From assembly GCA_018882895.1 (NCBI GenBank), contig VERF01000013.1:1-49414 (forward strand): a stretch of DNA of 49,414 bases, written 5' to 3'. The notes beneath the pieces were generated by a model that saw only the letters and a program-made list of their open reading frames with translations, was not told where the DNA came from and ran no database searches. Below are positions 1-7,588 of this stretch, piece by piece. The stretch comes from Candidatus Kapaibacterium sp. GTDB lineage: Bacteria > Bacteroidota > Ignavibacteria > Kapaibacteriales > Kapaibacteriaceae. Numbering within the stretch: position 1 is the first letter of the stretch; every line of letters begins with the position of its first letter. The position numbers and the translations under genes were made by a program.

Positions 1-2
1 CC

Positions 3-215
3 GTTGCCGTTGAGCGCATGCGCTATGGAGCTACGCCACAGGAAGCATGCGAAGAAGCCATCCGCCGCATTGTAAAGAAGCATGCGAATTGGAAAGAGTT
101 CCAAGTCGGCATCCTGGCGGTCGATAAAAACGGTCGACATGGCGCATACGCACTGCAGAAGGGATTTACCTATGCGCTGAACAATGAGCTGAAGACAGCG
201 GAAGCGTATTCGTGA
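3..215 (+). CDS. C-terminal fragment of an N-terminal-nucleophile asparaginase / glycosylasparaginase-like protein (truncated by window edge)
   Basis: Open frame from the window start; 'VGILAVDKNGRHGAYALQKGFTYAL' resembles the C-terminus of the isoaspartyl peptidase/asparaginase-2 family. Confidence 0.6.
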   Translation, partial: VAVERMRYGATPQEACEEAIRRIVKKHANWKEFQVGILAVDKNGRHGAYALQKGFTYALNNELKTAEAYS

Positions 216-263
216 GTGACCCCCGTAATTCAGTACTTCCGTAATTCAGCAATTGGGGCTCCC

Positions 264-908
264 ATGCGTTCTCTCATCATCGGTGCCACGGGGCTTGTTG
301 GCGCGGAGCTCGTAAAGCTTCTTGTTGACGATGCACGGTTCACCACCATCAACGTGCTGACGCGCCGGCCCCTTGACATCAATGATCCGACGGGACGCGT
401 CAGGAACGTCGTGAGGGACTTCGATACGCTCGATGGATCCGAAGGCGTGTACGACGTAGATGTGGTGTTCAGTGCAATGGGGTCGACCATCAAGACGGCC
501 GGAAGTGCTCAGCGATACCGGCTATTCGACTACGAGTATCCCATTCGCATTGCCCGCTTTGCTCGCACGCATGGCGCAAAGCACTGGATCATGGTCAGTT
601 CCTTCGGCGTCAAGCCCAACTCTCGGTTCCTCTACGTGCAGGTCAAGCACGACCTTGAGCGGGACATGCACGCGCTCAGGTTCGACCGGCTTACTATCCT
701 GCGTCCGTCGTTCATCCTTGGCGACCGACGTGAGCACCGCCTTGGAGAGCGAATCGGAATCTGGTTTGCCCAGACCTTTGCCGCCATCATCCCCCGCGCC
801 TACCGGGCCGTGCATGCCCGGGCCATCGCCGCAACCATGATTCGGGCCGCCACGGATGGTGCAGCCCAACCATTCGAGAGCATTTCCAACGAGTTCATAC
901 GTCCGTAG
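264..908 (+). CDS. NAD(P)-binding Rossmann-fold (NAD(P)H-binding / SDR-like) protein
   Basis: MRSLIIGATGLVGAELVKLL glycine-rich motif at N-terminus; the ORF track starts at GTG 216 but ATG 264 fits the family better. Confidence 0.7.
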   Translation: MRSLIIGATGLVGAELVKLLVDDARFTTINVLTRRPLDINDPTGRVRNVVRDFDTLDGSEGVYDVDVVFSAMGSTIKTAGSAQRYRLFDYEYPIRIARFARTHGAKHWIMVSSFGVKPNSRFLYVQVKHDLERDMHALRFDRLTILRPSFILGDRREHRLGERIGIWFAQTFAAIIPRAYRAVHARAIAATMIRAATDGAAQPFESISNEFIRP

Positions 909-972
909 CCCCCAAATAAATATGATAGTTAGCACGGCTCTGTTGGTTTTGTGAGCGAATGCTCATTATTTT

Positions 973-2178
973 GTGAGCGATACCTCGCAAAATATGTACA
1001 GACGTCCGCAATCAACCGAACTTGAACGTCGGCTCTCCGAGCCTCGACGCTTCATTCAGATCGTCCTGGGTCCGCGACAGGTCGGCAAGACCACGCTCGT
1101 GCGGCAAGCTCTTGACGGGTGCGAAAAGCCTGTCATCTCGATGTCGGCAGATGACCTGGAGATGATCGGGCGTGAGTGGCTCATCGAGAAATGGAACCGT
1201 GCGCGTGCTGTCGCCACAGCGTCTGGCAGTTGCGTGCTATCTGTTGATGAGATCCAGAGGGTGCCCGACTGGAGTGCGATCGTCAAGCGTCTGTGGGATG
1301 AAGACACTGCCTCGAGATGTCGTGTGTATGTAGTGCTGACTGGGTCGTCGACGACGCTCATTCGAAAGGGGATGTCCGAGAGTCTGGCAGGACGGTTCGA
1401 AGTTCTGCGTGCCGGACATTGGTCGTGGCCCGAAATGCGCGATGCCTTTGGTGTAGGGCTTGATGAGTATCTCATCGTCGGCGGGTATCCGGGTCCGATG
1501 GATTTCCGTTCAACGCCGGATCGCTGGCGCGACTACATGCAGCAATCCATCATCGAGAGCACATTGGCCCTGGATGTTCTGTCGCTTGAGCGGATCGATA
1601 AGCCCGCCCTGCTTCGAAACCTGTTCATTCTCGGAACAAGTATGTCGACACAGATCGTGTCGCTTCAAAAACTGCTTGGTCAGCTGCAGGATTCAGGAAA
1701 TGCCGCAACGATTGCCCAGTACCTTTCGCTTCTATCCGATAGCGGTCTGCTAACGGGACTCGAAAAGTATACGGCCACGGCAGCGCGTTCCCGTGCGGCG
1801 AGCCCAAAGCTCATCAGCGCCGCACCGGCACTGCTTTCTGCCATCCTTGGACTGTCGGGTTCGACGGAGTCGATCGACCCTACGCTGCGCGGACAGATCG
1901 TAGAGTCTGCCGTCGGTTCGCATCTGCTTGGTCTGACGCGAGGCACAACAACGTCGGTGAAGTATTGGCGAGAGGGTAACGCGGAGGTAGACTTCGTCCT
2001 ACAGAGTCCACGTCGACGCATACTCATCGAGGTCAAAAGCGGAGATAGCCGAGGTGCATTTCGAGGAGCAGAGCAGTTTCGGAAGATGCACGGTGATGCA
2101 CGGTTGATTCTTGTTGGTGATGATGGTATGCCGCTTGATCTGTTCCTTGGCATGACTCTTGAACAAATCCTTCATTAG
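973..2178 (+). CDS. AAA ATPase with DUF4143-type C-terminal domain
   Basis: Walker A 'LGPRQVGKTTLVRQAL', 'LSVDEIQRVPDW', C-terminal 'EVDFVL...ILIEVKSGD' typical of ATP-binding DUF4143 proteins; GTG start at 973 or ATG 994. Confidence 0.8.
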   Translation: MSDTSQNMYRRPQSTELERRLSEPRRFIQIVLGPRQVGKTTLVRQALDGCEKPVISMSADDLEMIGREWLIEKWNRARAVATASGSCVLSVDEIQRVPDWSAIVKRLWDEDTASRCRVYVVLTGSSTTLIRKGMSESLAGRFEVLRAGHWSWPEMRDAFGVGLDEYLIVGGYPGPMDFRSTPDRWRDYMQQSIIESTLALDVLSLERIDKPALLRNLFILGTSMSTQIVSLQKLLGQLQDSGNAATIAQYLSLLSDSGLLTGLEKYTATAARSRAASPKLISAAPALLSAILGLSGSTESIDPTLRGQIVESAVGSHLLGLTRGTTTSVKYWREGNAEVDFVLQSPRRRILIEVKSGDSRGAFRGAEQFRKMHGDARLILVGDDGMPLDLFLGMTLEQILH

Positions 2179-2238
2179 CCCTACTTGCGTAGTATTGACC
2201 TTTCGTTATCCTCATCAGCCAATTCGGAGGAGTGTTCC

Positions 2239-3420
2239 ATGAAGCCCCTTGCCATAATCATTGTCGCGTTTCTGGTGTATAGCGCCAACCTTGGTGCGCA
2301 GTCATACATTGAGCCCACCTACAAGATCCGCTCCACCAAGGATGTCTTCTTTGGAACGGCAAAGCGATTTGACGGGGGAACCGATACGCTGAAGATGAAC
2401 ATCTTCATGCCCACCAATGACAACGCCGTCAAACGGCCGCTGGTGGTGTGGGTGCATGGAGGGGGCTTTATCCAGGGCAACCGCGCCGACTTCAATTCGC
2501 TCTGCGAGACGTGGGCCAAGAGGGGATACACGGCGGTGACGATCTCGTACAGACTCGGCATTCATGGCGGGCTGCTTGATCCGCCCTTTGCCTATGATGA
2601 GGCCGAGCTGATACGCGCCTGTTTTCGGGGCATCCAGGATGTGCGCGGTGGAATACGCTTCCTGGTAAAGAACGCAGGCACTTATGGCATCGACACGTCG
2701 CGCATCATCATCGGCGGAGCCAGTGCAGGATCGATCGTGGCCATGCACACGGCATTTGTTGATGCACTCGATACCGTTCCGAGGGCCATCGGCAGGATCT
2801 CAGACGTCACCCGTTTGGCAGGCACGTTTGCGCGGCCTGACCTTGGAAGCGTCGAAGGAGACCTGCACACCGACGTGCCGACGCCCGGCATTGACGTGGT
2901 ACTGAACATCTTCGGAGCCCTGCTAAATCTTGACTATCTCGGGGGCGCCCCCTTCATCCCGATGTACAGCTACCACCAGACCGATGATCCTGTGGTGGCC
3001 TGCGGCGTCAACCGTGCATATCATGGCGTTGGACTCATTTCAGGCGCCTATCCCTACCTGTCCGGCACGTGCGCCATCCGAGAGGAACTCAAGCGCCGCG
3101 GCATCCCCGAATCGGATCGCGAGATGACCATCTATCAGGGGGCTGCACACGATGTGCATGACCCCGCGGGGATCGACCGGGCGGCGGCCGTGTTCGCGTC
3201 GAAGCGCATGACGCCCGCAACGTCGGTGAATGATGACCACGTCGCAACCGGTCTGCTTGACGGACGTTGGACGTTGATCGGACTCGACGGACGTCATATT
3301 GCCACCGATGTGGAACTCACCAGCCTTGGCTCGGCTATCGACGGCGTGTACGTTGCCGTGCGTGCCGGGGAACGTCGACTCCTTCTTCTGCGTGAAGGTA
3401 AAGTTGCCGCAGTGCGCTAA
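2239..3420 (+). CDS. Secreted alpha/beta-hydrolase (carboxylesterase/lipase-like)
   Basis: Signal peptide MKPLAIIIVAFLVYSANLGAQ; 'VVWVHGGGFIQGNRADF' oxyanion motif and 'IIGGASAGSIVAMH' nucleophile elbow. Confidence 0.8.
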   Translation: MKPLAIIIVAFLVYSANLGAQSYIEPTYKIRSTKDVFFGTAKRFDGGTDTLKMNIFMPTNDNAVKRPLVVWVHGGGFIQGNRADFNSLCETWAKRGYTAVTISYRLGIHGGLLDPPFAYDEAELIRACFRGIQDVRGGIRFLVKNAGTYGIDTSRIIIGGASAGSIVAMHTAFVDALDTVPRAIGRISDVTRLAGTFARPDLGSVEGDLHTDVPTPGIDVVLNIFGALLNLDYLGGAPFIPMYSYHQTDDPVVACGVNRAYHGVGLISGAYPYLSGTCAIREELKRRGIPESDREMTIYQGAAHDVHDPAGIDRAAAVFASKRMTPATSVNDDHVATGLLDGRWTLIGLDGRHIATDVELTSLGSAIDGVYVAVRAGERRLLLLREGKVAAVR

Positions 3421-3424
3421 CTGA

Positions 3425-3530
3425 CATTCATCATGAACTCTGCGTTGGCTGTCGAATAGCTTCGAGCATGTTCGACAAACGCCATTCCGCTGTATGCGGG
3501 AATCCATTCCGGAGTTCATCATGATGAATG
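3425..3530 (+). promoter_or_regulatory. Candidate branched structured RNA leader overlapping the RBS/start of the downstream gene
   Basis: P1: CATTCATCATGAACTC (3425-3440) pairs with GAGTTCAT(cat)GATGAATG (3512-3530); P2: GCGTT..TGTCGAA / TTCGACAAACGC (3442-3482); P3: ATTCCGC/GCG(G)GAAT (3484-3503). Confidence 0.5.
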
Positions 3531-4660
3531 TTGCACAGAGTCCTCTGATCCAGGATCTCTTCTCGATCACCTCGAAGCCGTGCCTCAGCCTGTATCTGCC
3601 TACGCATCGGACGCAGCCAGAACGTCGGGATGACCAGACTCGATATCGTCAGCTGGTGCGCACGCTCAGTGACTCGCTCAAGACCGCCTATGCAGATGAC
3701 GGGATGACCGATCTGCTGGCCCCGTTCCGGGCACTTGAACGCGACGATGCATTCTGGAACTCAAGGCGTCAGGGACTGGCCGTCTTCCGAGCGCCGGGCG
3801 TGTTCATCACTCAGCACCTTGACAGGTCGGTACCGGAGATCGCCGTGGTTGCCGATCACTTTCATGTGAAGCCCCTTTTCCGACTACTTCAGACGTTGGA
3901 AGATTACAACGTGCTCTGTCTCACGAGGGAATCCGCCCAACTGTTTGTCGGCAATCGTGATGGACTGGAGGAAGTGAGCTTTGCTACCGGACCGATGCTC
4001 TTGATCAACGAGATCCTTGGTGATGAACTCAGTGATCCGGGGTTCTCGAATTCGAACTCCGGCGGTACCGAGCGAACTGTTCCACATACGACCATTGAGG
4101 ATGAGGTTGATAAAGACACGGAGCGATTCTTCCGTCACGTCGACCGGTTGGTGATGGAGATCGCCTCGAGAGCCACGGGGCTACCCCTTGTTGTGGCAAG
4201 TCTCCCTGAGCAGGCGGCGCTGTTTCACCGCATCAGCCGCAACCCCAACCTGGTCGATGCCAGCATCATCGTTAACCCCTTCGGTATCGAATTGCGCGAT
4301 CTGGTTCAAAGGGCATGGGAGACCATGCGACCCTTTGCATTGGCTGAGAGTCAGACGCTGATCGAGGCCTATGATGAGGCGGCCGGACATCACGACGGGA
4401 TCGATGGGATCTTCTCCATTGCGCAGGCCGCCGTGGAGGGTCGCATTGCTACGCTCTTTGTGGAGGATTCTCGCCAGATCCCGGGCAAGATCGATGAGCT
4501 AACCGGCAAGGTTGTGTTCGATGACCTGGCAATGACGGATGTGAATGACCTGCTTGACGATATAGCGCGGATCGTGCTCAAGCACGGAGGCACGGTGATC
4601 GTTCTGCCAACGAACATCATGCCCACATCCACCGGGGCGGCGGCCATTCTGCGATACTGA
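3521..4660 (+). CDS. baeRF family (bacterial archaeo-eukaryotic release factor-like, probably family 3) protein
   Basis: 'PCLSLYLPTHRTQPERRDDQTRYRQLVR', 'RQGLAVFRAPGVF', 'VVADHFHVKPLFRLLQ' pattern of baeRF proteins; likely start MMNVAQ at 3521 (ORF track 3494). Confidence 0.7.
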   Translation: MMNVAQSPLIQDLFSITSKPCLSLYLPTHRTQPERRDDQTRYRQLVRTLSDSLKTAYADDGMTDLLAPFRALERDDAFWNSRRQGLAVFRAPGVFITQHLDRSVPEIAVVADHFHVKPLFRLLQTLEDYNVLCLTRESAQLFVGNRDGLEEVSFATGPMLLINEILGDELSDPGFSNSNSGGTERTVPHTTIEDEVDKDTERFFRHVDRLVMEIASRATGLPLVVASLPEQAALFHRISRNPNLVDASIIVNPFGIELRDLVQRAWETMRPFALAESQTLIEAYDEAAGHHDGIDGIFSIAQAAVEGRIATLFVEDSRQIPGKIDELTGKVVFDDLAMTDVNDLLDDIARIVLKHGGTVIVLPTNIMPTSTGAAAILRY

Positions 4661-4721
4661 ACTGATGAACATGCCGACGGTGTAAGGTGCCCGCTGGCGA
4701 GAAACGTGGAGGGAATTCTCG

Positions 4722-4729
4722 TAGATTCC
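4722..4729 (+). promoter_or_regulatory. TAnnTTTG-like -7 box (TAGATTCC) 3 nt upstream of ATG 4733
   Basis: Motif seen repeatedly upstream of genes in this window. Confidence 0.4.
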
Positions 4730-4732
4730 CCA

Positions 4733-6253
4733 ATGCAAATTCTCGCTTTGGCTCTCCTGTTTGCCGCGGGTTCCGCTGTGGGCCTTGCACAGCGCACCGT
4801 CGGCCTCATCAGTCAAGATGCTTCGCGCTCGTTCAAGGGCTACACGCTCTTTGCTCCTGTCGTGTCTAGAAACACCTACCTCATCGACAACGAAGGTCAG
4901 GTGGTCAAGACCTGGCAGAGTACTAACAACGCCGGTCAGGCAGCGATGCTTCTCGACGATGGTTCGCTCCTTCGTACGGCTGCTCCTCCTTCCCAGTGGA
5001 TGCAAGGGGGCGGGGCAGGCGGCATGGTCGAACTCTACGACTGGTCCGGCGCCAAGGTCTGGTCATACACGCATCTGTCGCAGACGGCACGATCGCACCA
5101 CGACGTGGAGATCCTGCCCAACGGCAACATCTTGCTGCTGGTCTGGGAGAGTCACACCATTGACGAGGCGGTTGCTGCCGGACGTCCGCGCTCGCGCCTG
5201 ATCGAGAATGCACTTTGGTCGGAGCGCGTGATCGAGGTTCGTCGCACCGGCCCAACCACGGGTGAGGTGGTCTGGTCATGGTCATCATGGGATCACATGA
5301 TCCAGGATGCCAACCCTGCCGGGCCCAACTTCGGCGTCGTTTCGCAGAACGCCAATCGCGTTGACATCAATGCAGGGGATACACGGGCCGACTGGCTTCA
5401 TGCCAACTCGGTTCGATACAACGCGAAGCGCGATGAAGTGATGATCAGTCTTCACAACCTAGATGAGATATGGATCATCTCGCGCAAGACCGGAGACATC
5501 GTCTACCGCTACGGAAATCCGCAGAACTATAAGTCGGGAACGCCACAGAATCAGGTCCTCTTCGGCCAACACGATGCCCGCTGGCTCGATGATGACCGGT
5601 TTGTGATGATCTTCAACAACGGCAACGGCAGGTTCGGCGGAAACGGATCATCGGTAGATGTGATCGAACTGCCCCGCAATGAGGATGGTACCTATCGCCG
5701 CAACAGTAAGGGGGCTTTCGAGCCGGCCGCGCCGACGGTGCTCTTTCCGAAGAAGATCTCAACGTCGTACTACGCGCAGAACATCAGCGGCGCCACGATG
5801 CTGCCGAACGGCAACGTCCTGACATGTCTCGGTCCGTCCGGCACGTTCGTCGAAGCTACCCCGGAGGGCGACGAGGTGTGGCGCTACGTCAGCCCCGTGA
5901 TCATGAACGGCATCGCCACGCAAGGGCAGACGCCACGCAACAACATGGTCTTTAAGATCTACCGCTACGGGCCGGACCATCCTGCGGTGGCCGGCAGGAC
6001 GCTCACGCCAAGGGGCCGACTCGAAGATGGTCCGCTGTCGGTGTCGACATCTGATGATGGTAAGGGGCTCACCTGCCAACTCGATGTGCTGCAGTCGCGC
6101 CTTGTGATCACGGCCGATACCGATCGGCACGTCACCATCGATGCCTACGACCTGCAGGGTCGTCTGCTCGGCAGGGTGGCCAACGAAGACCTGGCCGCCG
6201 GCACGCATGTGCGCTCGGTCCCGCCCGGAACGTATGTGGTAAGCATGCGCTGA
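4733..6253 (+). CDS. Arylsulfotransferase (ASST)-family secreted protein with T9SS C-terminal sorting domain
   Basis: Repeated 'HHDVEILPNGNILLL', 'HANSVRYNAKRDEVMIS', 'GQHDARWLDDDRFVMIFNNG' blades; C-terminus 'DAYDLQGRLLGRV...GTHVRSVPPGTYVVSMR'. Confidence 0.75.
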   Translation: MQILALALLFAAGSAVGLAQRTVGLISQDASRSFKGYTLFAPVVSRNTYLIDNEGQVVKTWQSTNNAGQAAMLLDDGSLLRTAAPPSQWMQGGGAGGMVELYDWSGAKVWSYTHLSQTARSHHDVEILPNGNILLLVWESHTIDEAVAAGRPRSRLIENALWSERVIEVRRTGPTTGEVVWSWSSWDHMIQDANPAGPNFGVVSQNANRVDINAGDTRADWLHANSVRYNAKRDEVMISLHNLDEIWIISRKTGDIVYRYGNPQNYKSGTPQNQVLFGQHDARWLDDDRFVMIFNNGNGRFGGNGSSVDVIELPRNEDGTYRRNSKGAFEPAAPTVLFPKKISTSYYAQNISGATMLPNGNVLTCLGPSGTFVEATPEGDEVWRYVSPVIMNGIATQGQTPRNNMVFKIYRYGPDHPAVAGRTLTPRGRLEDGPLSVSTSDDGKGLTCQLDVLQSRLVITADTDRHVTIDAYDLQGRLLGRVANEDLAAGTHVRSVPPGTYVVSMR

Positions 6254-6278
6254 CCTCGAGCCGACGTGTCACGTTTTC

Positions 6279-6328
6279 TTGTTGGGTTGTACAAGGAAGG
6301 AACACCGCTTCCTTCATTCACCCAACAA
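6279..6328 (+). promoter_or_regulatory. Two-segment hairpin in the leader of the 81-aa ORF
   Basis: TTGTTGGGT...ACCCAACAA (9 bp) enclosing AAGGAAG-8nt-CTTCCTT (7 bp), no following T-run, ends just before GAGG RBS. Confidence 0.55.
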
Positions 6329-6339
6329 CGAGGTACGTT

Positions 6340-6585
6340 ATGATGCACGAACACTATGCCGCAGCTGCTTGCTGCGCCCGCCAATTGGAGCGATTCCGCT
6401 CCACTGAATCCCAGTGGTCCGATGACGAGCAGTGGATGGAGATGCTTGTTGAGATCAGCCGCGACAGAGGGGACGATGAAACCGAGCGGATGCTCAGAGA
6501 ATGGCTCCAAAGTGCTCGGCTGCACCAGGAGGCAGCGCTCCGGTTGCTGATGGAGGAGCTGAAACTTTTCGTCATGGAAATGTAA
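6340..6585 (+). CDS. Small (81 aa) hypothetical helical protein
   Basis: ORF with upstream GAGG at 6330; acidic/helical composition. Confidence 0.5.
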   Translation: MMHEHYAAAACCARQLERFRSTESQWSDDEQWMEMLVEISRDRGDDETERMLREWLQSARLHQEAALRLLMEELKLFVMEM

Positions 6586-6664
6586 CTTTTGACCGATATG
6601 GGGATATTTTTAGGAGTTCTGATAAAATGAACTCCGCTTTTGCGTCCAAATCTGGGATTACGGC

Positions 6665-7450
6665 ATGCACGGTAGACACGTTTTCACTGCCATGGGAATC
6701 GCCATTCTGCTGTTCCTTTCGTCATGCGCAGACTATGTGGATGGCCCCTTTCACCCACGTGGTGGCGAAGATGACCATGACTCGACATCGCAGACTGACA
6801 CGACCGACCACGGGGATACAACCGGTGGGGGCGGCGCAGATACGACCGGCGGTGGAACCGGCCCTCACGACACGACGGTGTGTTTCACACGCGATGTCCT
6901 GCCAATCCTTATTTCGAACTGTACGATGGCCGAATGCCATGACGTTGATCGGCCCAAGGAAGGTGTGAATCTCACCTCCTATGAATCGATCATGGGTAAC
7001 AGGGACGGCCTGGTTCGTCCGGGCAACCCATCCCGATCAAAGCTCTATGAATCGCTCGTTACTGATGAATCGGACGAGCGCATGCCCCCTCCACCACGAT
7101 CACTGTCGAAGGCACAGATTGCAGTGATCGAACGGTGGATTCGTGAAGGGGCGAAGAATCGCGATTGCTCGGCCGACAACGGCGGCTGCGATACGCGGAA
7201 CGTAACCTATGTAGGGACCATAGCTCCGATCATGGCAACCTCCTGCACGGGTTGCCATTCCGGAACACGCCCATCGGGGGGAATCGACCTTACGGTTCGG
7301 AGCGTTGTGGAAGCACAGGCTCGGGACGGATTTCTGCTTGGCACCATGTCGCACGCCTCCGGGTATGCGCCGATGCCGCCGTCCGGACCCAGGATGTCGG
7401 ACTGCTCCATAGAGCAGGTACGCGCTTGGATTGCCACCGGAATGAAGTGA
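6665..7450 (+). CDS. Lipoprotein with cytochrome-c-like heme motifs (CX4CH and CX2CH)
   Basis: Lipobox 'LLFLSSCADYV'; DTTGGG-rich linker; 'ISNCTMAECHD' and 'ATSCTGCHSG' motifs. Confidence 0.75.
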   Translation: MHGRHVFTAMGIAILLFLSSCADYVDGPFHPRGGEDDHDSTSQTDTTDHGDTTGGGGADTTGGGTGPHDTTVCFTRDVLPILISNCTMAECHDVDRPKEGVNLTSYESIMGNRDGLVRPGNPSRSKLYESLVTDESDERMPPPPRSLSKAQIAVIERWIREGAKNRDCSADNGGCDTRNVTYVGTIAPIMATSCTGCHSGTRPSGGIDLTVRSVVEAQARDGFLLGTMSHASGYAPMPPSGPRMSDCSIEQVRAWIATGMK

Positions 7451-7537
7451 CCGACTGTTCGTAAGATCATATGCTGTATGAACTTCCGTTCATATGGCAA
7501 TGAAACCGCGCGTTTGGCGTCCTTTGCCCGCCTGTGG

Positions 7538-7545
7538 TATATTTA
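7538..7545 (+). promoter_or_regulatory. TAnnTTTG-like box TATATTTA with TTTG at 7513-7516
   Basis: TTTG - 21 nt - TATATTTA spacing matches the Bacteroidota -33/-7 arrangement. Confidence 0.45.
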
Positions 7546-7588
7546 CCGCAGCGGAAAGGTCCGCCCCCTGTCCCGTTTTTGACTGCGC

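Noticed and set aside
7477-7494. TATGAAC-ttcc-GTTCATA hairpin after the cytochrome-like gene
   Set aside because: Short AT-rich stem without T-run; could be chance or a weak processing site.
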